NCBI GenBank assembly: GCA_028023455.1 | Contig: JAQFVV010006293.1 | Span: forward strand, 3,295,844 to 3,359,843 | Reading direction: 5' to 3' | Source: Epiperipatus broadwayi | Lineage: Eukaryota; Onychophora; Udeonychophora; Euonychophora; Peripatidae | DNA length: 64,000 nt | Shown: one piece after another, positions 10,175-22,386 of the stretch | Numbering within the stretch: the first letter of the stretch is position 1 | Layout of the letters: each line of letters starts with the position of its first letter | Translations under genes and position numbers: made by a program | The notes under the pieces: model-generated | What the model saw: the letters and a program-made list of their open reading frames with translations, nothing else | The model's database searches: none | What the model was told of the DNA's origin: nothing

Positions 10175-12460
10175 CAGGAGTGAAGAACCTTTTTATCATG
10201 GAAGATCACATTCAACTTCGGCTGTAATGAAAAGGCCTCACGAATTTTTTGAATTTGTTTTGCACTAATACACACAGTAAACTAAAATAAATACTAAGTA
10301 GTAGGTTACTAAATGATAACTTTTCAAACCTTTATTTGAATGATCATTCGTTATATTTTTATGAATTTTTTTATATAATAAAGAAAAGTTCAAAATAGTG
10401 ATATTTATGTGTGAATTGCACATAAGTACATGAAAAATTTAGTTGATTGGTAACAGTTGTTTTATTTTAGATTTATAAAATAATGTAAGTTAATGAGACT
10501 TTTGCATTTGTTTCTTGCTTGCAAATAATTGAATATTTGGTTCTAGCTTCTTAACTCCTGGCTGAAGTTGATCTTCTAAATGAACATCAGTTATCTGTGA
10601 TCTTAAATGTTTTTTAGTTTGTGTTCTATATGAAAGTAGGAAAGCAAACGACATGCATGTTGACATAAGCATGGGTATTCAACAGCATTTTTCCATATTT
10701 CAATAGGATCTTCTTTGCTATCAAAAAGAGATTTCATAATATTATCTTCTCCCATTCAATTAATTTTACTTGTGATATCAATCAGGTGTGGTTCAAAAGC
10801 TAATTTCATTGCAAAAGTATGCTCTTCAAAATCTGAAAATCTTTCTATGTATTCTTTAATTAAGGATCCAAGACAGATATATAATCAATGAAGTTTTCAG
10901 GTTCATATTTCTGCTTGTTTAAGATGTTTGAATTATGGGAAGTCATTCAGATAAATCCGAGCGAGATAACAAAGTTTTAAAAAAGGTCAATTTTTTTCTA
11001 AATGCCTAAATTTTTTGCCACATATCATATATATGTTTCGTTTTATCTTGCAGGGAAATATTTAAACCATTTTACTTTGCCATAATGTCAATAAAAATGC
11101 AGCGTTTCTACAAAATTCTTTATCTGATAATTCACATCATTTTTTTTTGTTACTTGTAAAATGTTAAACTTTAGTCAACATTTGTCCCCTTGATAACCAG
11201 TGAACTTTGTAATAATATGGTAAATTAACACTGTATGTTTCATTATCTAATATAAGCATGTTTTGGAATTTATGATAATGCACTGCATTCTCTTGAATAA
11301 AGTTAAAATGCAATCACTTTAACCATAGTATCATGTAAAATAATTGATTTAGCACAAATATTTTGCTGGTTCAATATACAGTGGAATGATATTAACTTTT
11401 CCTAATTTGAATTTTCTTTTTTTAACAAAGAAATGAATCCTTCTTGCTTGCCTCTCATGGAAGGTGCTTTGTTAGTGCATACACTGACTAAATTATTAAG
11501 ATTTAGTTCTGATTGACTATAAAGTTATTAATAATGTCAATTCTGCAAGTTTTTCCAGTAAGTGCACCCATACAAATAGTTCTTTGTAACAATAAAATCT
11601 TTAGTTATCACACAAATAAAATATAATACTTTAGCCAAGTTAATTTCATCAGTGCTTTCATCTAAACCTATTGAAAAATACACATCTTTATTTTAAATTT
11701 TTGTGCGAAGTTGTTCTGTCACATTTTGAGTTAATTCATGCTGTCTGATCAGTTATAGTATTTCTTGAAAAAGGTCATTCTTTGTATTTATCAAGTTTTT
11801 CTGGATCTAAGCAGCCCACTGCTTCGACAATATATTCTTTTTTATTTTTACATCATTTAATGGTTTGCCTTTTTTCCAAGTATATGTGCAATTTTGTATG
11901 ATGTGCTATTTTATATGTTACATCAACTACAGTAATATTTTTCTTCATAAAAGCACTAAAACCTGTCTGCTAATGCATTTTTTTTTTTTCAATTTTTGCA
12001 GTGCAGTTTGATCAGTTTCCCTTTCTAATTAGGCATATTTGTGTTCTTTGTGATTTAAATAATGTTGATTTGCACTGGACTTTTTTAAAATTGTTAACAC
12101 TGTATTATATAACAAACATGCCATTTTATCTTTCATGGAAGTAAAGAAATAATCTAGCTCCCACTGAACATCGAATGTTCTCTTTTCTTCATTCAACTTC
12201 CTTTTTCTAGATATGTTGGACAATCAGTGTATTATTAAATTTACATTAATTTAACCTCAATGTAAGCAGCAATGCACACATGATGCTATGTTTCACAGGG
12301 AAAGACTGGGATTGAGGTATAGCTAAAGTTGATACTATTGATCAATGACACTGCATGTACTTTGCAATAAATCAAATTTGCAATACAAATTTTAAATTAT
12401 GGGTAAGGCTACATAAGAGATTCAAAAAGTACATATTTGGCCACAGGTTCCCCATCCCTG
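10175..12460 (-). mobile_element. hAT DNA transposon (decayed, complete ends)
   Basis: The left end is CAGGAGTGAAGAACCT and the right end AGGTTCCCCATCCCTG. Reversed, the right end reads CAGGGATGGGGAACCT, so the termini form a hAT-style inverted repeat (CAGRG start). Flanks are ATCTATTA on the left (10167-10174) and ATTTATTA on the right (12461-12468): an 8-bp target duplication with one mismatch, the hAT hallmark. The 2.3-kb interior holds broken transposase sequence on the minus strand. Ends, duplication size and protein remnants agree, so the class is well supported. Confidence 0.85.
10490..12223 (-). pseudogene. hAT transposase remnant (GTF2IRD2 / ZBED5-like type)
   Basis: At the 5' end (12223 down to 12029) a frame begins MSNISRKRKLNEEKRTF, followed by VQWELDYFFTSMKDKMACL. 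This matches the N-terminal pattern of hAT transposases related to vertebrate GTF2IRD2 and ZBED5: a basic RKRK start, a 'W...YFF' block, then a Cys-containing zinc-finger-like segment that has lost residues here. At the other end (10672-10490), HLRSQITDVHLEDQL then PNIQLFASKKQMQKS matches the C-terminal hAT dimerisation region ('R..LTD.HL...L' and a terminal lysine-rich stretch). Between these the frame is interrupted by many stops. It would bind the terminal repeats and cut and paste the element, but is clearly inactive. Confidence 0.75.
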
Positions 12461-12468
12461 ATTTATTA

Positions 12469-15400
12469 TATTGTACAAATTATTATATTAAAGAGCTGGA
12501 ACTTATGATGTTTTTGTTAAAGCATTAAATTATCTTTATAAAAGCTATTGAGGAATCAGATATTAAATTGTATATAATAACTAATTTGTGAATTGTAAAC
12601 TATGATAATACATAATGCACACATTGATTTCAGGGAAAATATTCTATAACCTACATGTAATAAGTTAGTGATGATTAATGACTTGATATAGTAGATGGTG
12701 TTTTAAAATTATTGTAATCTTTACATTATCATTGTCTGAAATTCATAAAGTTATTTTTTTAAAAACGAAAGTAAGTTTCATATATATATATATTTGCATG
12801 TGTATTTGTTAATTATATAAAAAGAAATGCATTAATAAGTACTTCTTGTCAGAAACAAAAGAGAATAAACCTTCTAAAAAAATTATTCAATTAAGATTAA
12901 TATTTTTCTTAGCTTAATCAAGAAGTGATGGGCATTATCTTATGTTCTCAATTAATAGCATGGCATTCATATAATGTTATATGAATAGTAATGTCATAGA
13001 TAGTGCAAGTAAGCACAACTATAAAACAAATATTTTCCATTTAATTGCTAAAATCTATTGAATGCATCCCCATTTTAATTTTAAATTATTATTTCCAATT
13101 AAGAGCAGCCATTCATTCTATTTAGTCTACTCTAAGCCATCTACTGTAAGTCCAAGTAACTAATAAATAGTTAATGCCATGTCCAAATTTCCAGAAAAAG
13201 CCAGAAATTAATTTAGAGATTTGAATGTGGTATTAGTATCTACATACGGTTCTGGAGTAGAGTTGCTAGATAAATGTTTGTTCTTAATATATGTGTTGAC
13301 TAAGTCTAAAAAATCATGATTCTTTGTTTAGCATTAATTTCTGAATAGATGAAATATTTTGTATACAAATATATAATGAATTCATGCATTTAAGCATCCT
13401 GTATTAACTCATTATTTATCTAAGATATTGCCGAAGTGAAATTTTGAATTATGAGCTGTGACAATAACAAGATTTGCAAGACCAGTTTTAAGAGAATCCT
13501 CTTCATCAGTACACTAAGCCCCAGCATCATTAACTACAAATTAAAATAGGGTTAAATTATATTTATATTAATCAGATTTTCACTGGTTTTATTTCAAAAT
13601 GTGAAAGATAAAATATGCAGTTATTGAAATGTACTCTTAAAAATTGTGATTAGTGATGGGTTTGGCACAATTGATGAATGGAGTTCTCTTATAATTGATC
13701 CTGTGAGCTTTGTATTGTTATGATTCACAATTAGCAGTGAATTCTTTTTTCTCTCACCATGGTTATACCACCCAATGAAAGCTTTAATAATCAATAGATG
13801 GTATTGGTTAAATAAATCACTATCCAGTGCTATCATATCGAATATATCCATGTGATGTCTTATGCACTCATTTGTAATATACGATATAACTTTAATATAT
13901 TAAGTATATAAGTTATTATAAATATGTATAGTATGTTTCATGCGTATTGAAATAAACGTAATGTTACTTATAGCTTAAATGATAGTATTATATGCATAGA
14001 TTCAAATTAATTTTTAAAATGATTAATTAAAAAAAATTTTAATCTAAAATAATAAATATTAAAAAATCATGAAAAGAAAATACATTTTATGACTATTTTT
14101 AATAAAATAGTTTTATTTAAAAAAGTGCTTAAAAACATCTTCAGCTAGTGATATTCTGTATTTGAAAGATTTATTATAAATGATCCGTCGCTTAAAATAC
14201 AATTTATTAGTTTCCAAGACTTCCATTATGCGAAAACATTCTGACAGATAGACTATGTTTGTATGAGAGACAGAAAGAGTGAAGATAAGAAAAACTAAAA
14301 ATGTTTTTCTTTATATCATATGACAGAAATGTATTAGGGAAGAGGAAGTAAATATTTTTAACATGGTAATAAGGGAATAGTCTGAAACAAATATTTTAGA
14401 AGTTTGAGTGCAAACATTTTAAATAAAACATTGAGATATTGTACGTAATGTATTAGATTTTTAACTAAATACTGAAAATTAATGAAGCAAGATAAATCTA
14501 ATTAATCATATATTTATTTCAAATTAGACAATTTTAATATGAAATATTGGCTTGAAAAATATCAATGTATAACTGAGTTTTATAACTTTACACCCCCATT
14601 TTTAATACAGATAGGACAATCAAATAAAATGTCTTATGTTCAGGCCCTGATTCGGAGTGAGAGTTATACATTTACAAAGAAAATTTACCCTATTAATAAT
14701 TAGTCCAAAAATTGAAAACAAGTTAAACTGCAAATAATACTATAATGTATATATTATATTTTATCTAACTAAAGATCTAAACCAGGAGATAAAACATAAC
14801 CAGATGAAGACCTGAATAAGTTTTTGTCCTGTAATGATTCATGTAAAGTTATTTATTATTTTTGCAATCATCGCCTCAGAATCAAATTGGCCTAATTGAC
14901 TGACATGAATATTTTTATGTGAAACTTTTTTTAAAAAGTAATTATCTGATTATTTAGTTTATGATAAATACATTCTGGAAATCTTAAAAAAATTGTTAAC
15001 CATTTTGCTCATAAACAAGTTTATTTTTAAATAAGGTACTAACTTTCAAAATAAAACATGATTTTCTTACATTTAAGATGTAAAACAAATACAATAAAAA
15101 ATTTCCATATATTAGTTTCCACATAGAAATTATTAATATTATTATGAAAAATCAAAAAAAAAAAAAAAAGATTCACTAAAGCTGTCAGTATGATTTGATA
15201 TATAGGAGAATGTGTTTATAATAAAATGATTCATGGTCGCTAGGTTAGTAAATATGCATATTGTGTTCATAATATACATTTGAATCTTGGCTGGATTAAA
15301 TTTGTAATTTTTTAGATCACAAGTAGGATTAGGATTTTTATTTCAAGCTCATATTTAACTCAGTTATCTACCCAATTATTGGACAGTAAAGGAATATCTA

Positions 15401-15493
15401 ATTTATTATCTGGATATTAAGGTTTCAGTTTAATCAGAATTGAAATGCTCTGATTATAAAAACCATCGATACACATTGGTATAGATTTCAAAA
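12469..15493. other. AT-rich non-coding DNA
   Basis: No supported gene, RNA or transposon. A 76-codon minus-strand frame at 13621-13851 has no recognised motif and ordinary composition for chance. A poly(A) run lies near 15155-15170. Confidence 0.4.
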
Positions 15494-15665
15494 CAGGAAA
15501 AACTCTCCATACAATAGTGCCACTCAGTGCAAGCCAGAGTAATCAATGGATGCCAGAAGGCTTGTGCATAAAATCCCTATCTAGTGCCTATTCATCCAAT
15601 ATCCTCTTACTAGTTTCTAGCTTGTGGCTTTCATCAGTGAGGAGCTTTGGATCTGAGAAATGGTG
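15494..15665 (+). repeat. Repeat family B, copy 1
   Basis: The block AAAACTCTCCATAC...AGTGCCAC, CAGAGTAATCAATGGATGCC, AGAAGGCTTGTGCATAAAAT, CCCTATCTAGTGCC, TTCATCCAATATCC, ATCAGTGAGGAGC and TTGGATCTGA recurs at 19730-19875 (same strand) and, inverted, at 20212-20292. The 71-codon frame over it is not preserved between copies and is not taken as a gene. Confidence 0.75.
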
Positions 15666-16400
15666 TCATGAGATATTTAGTGGTATAGATTTCATCACTG
15701 TGAAGAAGGTATTGTACTTCTGCAGGTGCTGAGTTCATGTTTTTTCATCATTCCTATATACAGTACATATTTATTAATTTAAAAAAAAGTTTTTATTCAT
15801 ATAAATGAACTAAAAATTAAAAATAAATTAGGATGCTTATGTTTGGAAATAGTCTTGATTGTGCTTTACATAAATCAAAATTAAATTCTAATAAGCTTAA
15901 TAAACCTATCATTTAAATAAACTCACAAATAATACTCATTTTCTTGTATCAATACCAATCTTTTCATTAGATTTTTAAAGAAAGGTTATTTTTTATCTGA
16001 CCAAAAGACTAGCATTGATATCAGATGGGCATTAATTACATATTTATTTAAGTAATTCTTCAGTAATCTGAACAATAAATTAAAAATATTAAATTATCAT
16101 TCTTGCATGATAAAAAGCTCATGGAAATGATAAAAAGTGAAACTAAAACTACTTCTAAACATTAATGCTCCACACTTTTATTTGTAAAAATTAAAGAAAA
16201 TTTATTTTTTACCTTTTAGTGCATTTAATTTTTTAAATTATTTTCTGTTTTTCATTTTTATATACATAGCACTAAATTATCAATTTTCAACAAACTGCTC
16301 AATGCTACATATAAAATTAAAAAAAATTTTTTTATTGCTATTTTTTTTTTTTTTTTGCTAAAATTGTTTGCAAACTTTAAAAAAAAATGTATTAATCACT
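15666..16400. other. AT-rich DNA
   Basis: Contains homopolymer A and T runs (for example 16342-16357) and no recognised feature. Confidence 0.4.
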
Positions 16401-16645
16401 GGGACAGAATAGCTCAGTTGGTTAGAGCATTGTCTTAAAATTTGATATTTAAGAATCTAAATGTGTAAGTTCAACTCCTATACTAGTATGGTCACTGGTC
16501 AGGTCAGCAACACTTGAAGAAGAGTGGATAATAATATCACTCAAAACATTGTGTTATCTATTAACCTGTGTTGTCTAAATGTGTATTATTATTACAGTTG
16601 TTTGTATTTGAAAAGTTTATAAATAAAGTTTAAAATTTTCTAAAC
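16401..16645 (+). mobile_element. tRNA-derived SINE, copy 2 (best preserved)
   Basis: It starts GGGACAGAATAGCTCAGTTG. The A box, TAGCTCAGTTGGTTAGAGCA (16410-16429), is almost identical to a real tRNA D-arm. The B box, AAGTTCAACTCC, is at 16467-16478. The anticodon-like loop CTTAAAA reads UAA, and the A-to-B spacing is longer than in most tRNAs, compatible with a tRNA-Leu-type long variable arm. The unrelated body (TGGTCACTGGTCAGGTCAG, ATATCACTCAAAACATTGTG, TAACCTGTGT) is shared with the copy at 8985. The 3' end is near ATAAATAAAGTTT. It is not a functional tRNA: the arms do not pair well and the body continues past the tRNA part. Confidence 0.8.
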
Positions 16646-17039
16646 ACTCAACATATTATCACATATGTATGCAAAGTTTCAACTAAGATTGAAATTAGAA
16701 AATGGGTGTAAATTAAGTTACGAGATTTGATCCACAGATAGACTAAAAAACAGTAAGTTAAATAAAAGTATATGAAAACAATTCTAGCTGATTCTTCTTT
16801 CTTTTTACATATTCATGAGCACACACTTATGTATAGACAGCTGGATATCTTTCAAGTATTCTGTTTATTATAATTGGATAAAATGTATATATAATAAATT
16901 ATTTTTTTGCAATCTTCTAATCTAATAGTAACATATATTTGATTCATATAATGTATATTTTATAAAATAAATAAAAAATCATATAACATTGAATAAATTA
17001 TTATTTTTTAAGTAAGACAGTATATTTATTGGGACATCA

Positions 17040-17225
17040 ATATATTGTAATGGTATGAAAAGTAGAGCTGCTTTAACTTAACCAAGAGATGCAGGTAGAG
17101 GGAGTTCGAACCTTACCTACTCCTTCAGATTGCTACTAAGTGACTTACTCTTCAAACCTCACTAGAATTCATTCTTTATGTATGCCCCGTAGTCAGGGAC
17201 AGATGAGATCCCAAAGGGGAATTTT
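17040..17225 (+). repeat. Possible tRNA-derived SINE relic
   Basis: GGGAGTTCGAACCTTACC at about 17100 resembles a B box. Some 45 bases upstream, TAGAGCTGCTTTAACTTAACC could be a degraded A-box region. The stretch is more GC-rich than its surroundings, through GCCCCGTAGTCAGGGACAG. No second copy was seen in the window, so this rests on the B box alone. Confidence 0.3.
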
Positions 17226-18859
17226 AACAAAGAAAAATCAGGTTTAAACTATATAAAAAAAACACAGACAATTAATATATAATTGGATTAGTGAATGACA
17301 TTTTTATTAGTTGAATTAACAATAGAAAACGACAATTTGGAGACTGAATAATAATTAAAAAAATGTTGCAAGTTATTTTCTTACATTTACAAACATAGAT
17401 ATGTATAGATATACATTAGTAAGATCCATTTAATGTATTTTAAACAATTGTATTGTAATTACATAATAATACCATATTTAGCCAACAACTAGATGCTTTA
17501 CTTTAAAGGAGAGAGACAGACAAACATAACTCTAGGGTGAAATTACAAAATATGGATAATTGGTTAAATTAGTTAAATAGATTAAGGCCATGTTCAAATA
17601 GGGCCTGCATTTAAACAACAAAATAAAGATAAATTTCCCCAGTGGACATTTTTCAGATTTACTCAGTAATATTTTGAGCAAATGATATGGTAAGGTTTTA
17701 TCCATAATGAAATTAAAAACTATCATGGTCTTTGGTGATTCAGTTATTTGAGTTTAGAAGCAAGTCTCAGGGCACTAAGGTTTTATATATGGCCAACTTG
17801 AGGTCTGGATAGTACTCTGGGTCTAACACATAGAGAAATGGAGCTTGTTCGCTGCAGTGTGATCCGAGCTCAGGGTCGGAGTATAAGTGCTTGTATCCAG
17901 TAATAATACTCAAATAATAAGTGAAATAATGCGTAAAACTAAATGGGATAATTATGTAATAAGAAACCAACCAGTAACCACCTAAACATTCACAGAGAAT
18001 GAAATATTGATACAATGAAGTTTAAATAAACCTCTTTAACCATGAAATAAACATGTCTATGTAATGCAGACAATAAATAGTCAATTACATAACTCTACAA
18101 ACTGCAATACTTTTAAAATAATAGAGCGAGGTAAAAGAGAGAGAACAATAGACAAGTTCTCAATTTATACCTAACTTTTTGGCCATCTTACATTCCAATG
18201 CCATTGTTCTGGTATCTTATTTTTAATTAAGATTTTTTTAAAATTTATTATTTATTTATCTAATTTGCAATCTTTTCCTTAATGAATTCTGTGATTTAGG
18301 AATTTCACTTTATCTAAAACTAAAATCTTTTAATTTTATTTCATAAAATTTATGGAATGTTTTAAAGTTTCTACTTAATTTAAATTTAGCCTACATTTAC
18401 TGTTGTTGGACTCGGGTCTTTAGTTAAACCGCAGTGAATGGTAAAGCAAATATATGTATATATGTGTAGCTTCAATATGGTATCAAAGATATGCGATCAA
18501 AGTTGTTATTGTTTGTCTGCATTTGTCAACAATAACTGACCAATTATAGTTTAATGATTTTTCATAATAGACATTAAAAAATGGAAATTTCAGGATAAAT
18601 TGCTTTTGTTTATCTAAAGTCTATAATAAAGAATCATAGGTAAGGAAGTTGGTCATTCATAAATTAAACTTTTGGTCCTCAAACTTAAGACTGTATCAAA
18701 TTAAATTTTATTGGTTTACTACTGCAATTTTTTAAAAAAAAATATGAAATAAAAATGCTGGAACATATCTGTTGGATGAATTCCTATTGAGTAGTATTAA
18801 ATAAAAGATTTGCAGAAAACAAAATATTGCTTGGAAGAGTCATGTTATGATTGAGTTTC

Positions 18860-18955
18860 CATGCGACAGATCGAGTCCAAGATTTAGTCGATTACCTAAA
18901 CTAAGTTTTTGAGTGTATCATTTAAACCACTATACCGCATAAGGCAATGATTTGC
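18860..18955 (-). repeat. tRNA-like sequence (SINE head or tRNA pseudogene)
   Basis: On the minus strand, GCGGTATAGTGGTTTA (18938-18923) is a good A box and TTGGACTCGATCTG (18880-18867) an acceptable B box. The spacing of about 58 bases fits a tRNA with an extended variable arm. The acceptor strands do not pair, so this is not a working tRNA. Confidence 0.45.
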
Positions 18956-19663
18956 AGTAATAAAAAAATATAGAAAATTTAATTAAAGTGGATTTTAAAA
19001 AAATAGTACTGTGATTCAAGTATTAATAATTGTTTTGAGACTGTTTTAATGAAAATAGATACAACAATATTACAAAAAAACATAGTTGTAAATACGTTAT
19101 ATATATATATGCTAATGTATTCCATTATTAATGTTGAAGTAAACAATTATAAGGTATGTGAAAGAGCAATTAAAAAATTAAGTTATATTAATAAATAAAA
19201 AAAATACTGAGGGAATATTATTTATTTGGATAGTAATTGATAAATAATATCTGGAATTGATTAAAGTTGGGAAATTGCAATGTATCTTTGGGCAGACTAG
19301 GCTCTCTTCCCAAAAAGAATGAGAGCATTTGTGTTAGTTTAAAGATATTTTCGTTGATGATGAAACTTCTACATATTTATAAATGTATATTTCAAGTTCA
19401 TCTATGAATAAGGGTGCTTGTTGCTAACAGCAATATTGTACCAACATTTTGACTGGATCATATCTGCCATCATACAGATAAATTAGATAGTTGTTGTAGA
19501 AATGCTGAAAATACAAAACAGAAACAATCATTTGGGTGATCTCACAATTTGGATAATGATAAGTACATTCAGATATCAGTAACAATTGTATGTGGATGAA
19601 TGTGAGACATGGTTGCATTTTTTACTCTTGAATCATTTTAATACATAGTATATACATAAATTA

Positions 19664-20292
19664 AATACCACTAAACATCACATGATCATCTCATACTAAC
19701 ACATAATTGTTGTAAACAAAAACAAAACTCTCCATACAGTAGTGCCACCCTGAGTAATCAATGGATGCCAGAAGGCTTGGGCATAAAATCCCTATCTAGT
19801 GCCTTTTCATCCAATATCCCCAGACTAGTTTCTGGCTTGTGGCCATCATCAGTGAGGAGCCTTGGATCTGAAAGCACTGCACCTAGATCTTAGGATCTAA
19901 TGCAACCCTCCAGCAGCCACCTTTTAACTCTACTACAAAACTATGAGAATGAAATTGAAAACACAATAATATTTTCAATCTAAGCTCAATAGCCTATATA
20001 GTCATATGGGTCTGAACTCAATTCAGCACCCATACATTTTGGTATCTTTGGATCTTAAACAACCATAGACACCATTATACTATTAGGCAGGATTGGTGTT
20101 AAACCACTAAACATCACATGATCACCATCTCATACTAGCACATAATTGTTGTAAACAAAGGCAAAACTCTTCATACATTAATGCCACCCTGTGCCAACCA
20201 GAGTAAACTAGTCTGGGGATATTGGATGAGTAGGCACTAGATAGGATTTTATGCACAAGCCTTCTGGCATCCATTGATTACTCTGGTTGGAA
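19664..20292. repeat. Repeat family B, inverted pair (fold-back)
   Basis: The left arm, 19664-19890 forward, runs ACCACTAAACATCACATGATC, CACATAATTGTTGTAAACAA, CAAAACTCTCCATACAGTAG, AGTAATCAATGGATGCC, CCCTATCTAGTGCC, CAGACTAGTTTC and GAGGAGCCTTGGATC. The right side starts with the same forward opening (20098-20205) and then switches strand: 20212-20292 is the reverse complement of the CAGAGTAATCAATGG...CCAATATCCCCAGACTAGT block. About 200 bases of unrelated sequence (19891-20097) separate the copies. The arrangement is forward full, forward partial, reverse partial. Confidence 0.75.
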
Positions 20293-21857
20293 AAAGATTT
20301 AATTGGGAATAAAGCACAAAACAAAGATATCATTCTTTATACTATTGAGACATATTACATATATGGATTTAAAAAGAATATTACAACAATAAATGAAAAC
20401 TACGCATCAAAAAAGTAAAAATGTACAAATACTGAAAATTCTTATGTACTTGTTAACATAAAGTCAACTAGAGTGTAGAAACTTCATGGTTTTCAGCTCA
20501 GGTTTGATTATGAAGTATGTTGCAAAGAAGTGGATTGCTGAAAGAATATTTACACCAAACCTCTTACAGAAGTACAGTAATTAAATAATTTTGTTGAGTG
20601 GAAGATCATGTGATATACGAACATCTTTTATATTAAAAACTCTTTCATAGACCAAAAAAAATTTAAAAACCAAATATTGTTAACATAAATATAGAAAAAA
20701 AAACTACTGAGAAATACAACAAAATTAAATAATTTTAATTCAAAAAATTTTTAATAAGTAAAAGATATACTGTACTGATTTTTTTTTCATTTATTTAATT
20801 AATTGATATTACATACTTTTTTCAAACAGTATTAATAAGTTTTTGCTGTAAAATTATTTTTTATAAAAATAAATATTTATTTTCACTTTGTATCTTATTC
20901 AAATATTTTGTTTAGAAATGGAAAATAATGACATGCGCATTTTAATACTACCCTAAATTTAAGCTTATTAAATGGGTCAATAATTATTACGTTATTGTCA
21001 TATATTATTATAATTTTATTGGGTAAGAAAGCAATTCAAACCATTAATCAAAATTTCTGATCCGACTAGCTTAGATGCTGAATATATATTTTTACATAGC
21101 TCTTTAACAATTTATTTTCTAACCCATCAAATGTATTTCTTTAGAAATTAAAGCAATTAATATAAATTATTTAAGATAACTTATAATTGGGGATATATCG
21201 CTACTGTTTAAAACAGAAATGGCTACCAGTTATAATTTTTATCAAGTTTAATTAAAAAACAAACAAACCACATATTCTTTTAAAATGAAAATTCAGATCG
21301 ACAAAAATTAATATTTCTTTTTATCAATAGAGGGCAATAGTATTTACGAGTTGGAAAACCTGAAGTATAATTTGGTTTTATTTTTTGCACAATTAAAGGG
21401 AATCCCCAATATTTATAAATATTGGAACTGAATAAACAGTTTTTATTAAAATGGAATATAAAAAAGAAGAGTGTTGTTAATGTTGACTGAATGATTTGGA
21501 AAAAATAGATGAGAAACGATAATAATTGAAAATAAGTACATCTCATAGGGAGAGACTATTTGATTTAATTCATTATTTATATGATATGAATAGAAATTTC
21601 TGACTTCTCTAAGAAAAAGACGTTCTAAATCATCATCATATACTGCAAATATAAACTTCTGATTATTTTTTTCTCATCCGCCAATAATGTATTTTTTCTG
21701 ATAAAATAAAATGATTTAACCAATATTCAAACATTTTTAAAAATGTAATAATATATATGCATATAATTATTTTTGTCAATTGTCTGTCTGAATAGAGAGT
21801 TAGATAGTCTTTGCAATGCAATACTAGTATTAAGGAATAATAAGCATATTCTATGAT
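20293..21857. other. AT-rich DNA, no gene recognised
   Basis: Minus-strand frames at 21280-21546 and 21663-21942 are not recognised; the latter runs through the tandem repeat and includes its translation. Confidence 0.4.
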
Positions 21858-21980
21858 GACTGAGCCACTCTCTTTCAGATTCGATTTCTGTATTGACTGC
21901 GCCACTTTTTTTCAGATTCGATTCTTGTATTGATTGCGCCACTTTTTTTTGTAATTCCTTTCCTGTATCGACTGCACCAC
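21858..21980 (-). repeat. Four tandem ~37-bp units each holding a primer-binding-site-like motif
   Basis: On the minus strand the 10-mers TGGTGCAGTC (21979-21970), TGGCGCAATC (21941-21932), TGGCGCAGTC (21904-21895) and TGGCTCAGTC (21867-21858) recur at 38, 37 and 37 bases. Each is followed by -ATACA- or its decayed form and AATCGAATCTGAAA-like sequence. TGGCGCAGTC is complementary to a tRNA 3' end of the form GACTGCGCCA, as in several tRNA-Ser species, and is a common Gypsy primer-binding site. The first unit lies within a few bases of the end of the LTR at 21985-22386. Confidence 0.6.
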
Positions 21981-21984
21981 TCTG

Positions 21985-22386
21985 CTGTGTCTTATGACCA
22001 GCAAGTAATAAATTGACAAAGGCAGAATTGAGATAGTAAGCTCATAGTTTAATTTAAGTAAATACGATTATTTTTACATATATACATTGCCTATTATAAG
22101 GCGTAATAAAAGGTCATGGTGACCTGCACATAATAACCCTAGTCCTGCTTTTGGACTTACAGAGGCAGGAGTCTCTGACTTATATTAAATACTCAGAACA
22201 AATAGATCAGGTTCTGGAGTTTATATACCTCTCAAGACTTCTGAAGACTCTTACATATCTTATCATATATGGTGTTTTCACATATGTTTTCGCATACATG
22301 TAATATTTTTACATTTCTCACCATATATGGTGTTTTATACAGTTTTCTGACCCTATAAGGTCAGCTGTGCTCTCTATGATCTAACA
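21985..22386 (-). mobile_element. LTR (5' LTR of a truncated Gypsy-type element)
   Basis: On the minus strand it begins TGTTAGATCATAGAGAGC (22386) and ends ...GACACAGCA (about 21984), giving the TG...CA ends of an LTR. GGTATATAAACTCC at 22228-22217 is a good TATA box about 160 bases in. A primer-binding-site-like motif follows directly. The sequence is more GC-rich than its flanks. No second LTR and no gag or pol were found on the minus side, so only the LTR and leader survive. Exact ends are estimated from the TG/CA rule. Confidence 0.55.

Larger units (their letters stand above)
16646..19663. other. AT-rich DNA with tRNA-like relics
   Basis: No gene supported. Frames of 60-82 codons on the minus strand at 17532-18015 and 19424-19618 lack family motifs. 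Two tRNA-like relics (17040-17225 and 18860-18955) are listed separately. Confidence 0.4.

Noticed and set aside
16401-16490. Functional tRNA-Leu gene
   Set aside because: Good A and B boxes but poor arm pairing, and a shared SINE body follows; a second degenerate copy with the same body exists at 8985.
21858-21980. CRISPR-like array
   Set aside because: Units are contiguous 37-38-base tandem repeats without unique spacers, beside an LTR in a eukaryotic genome.
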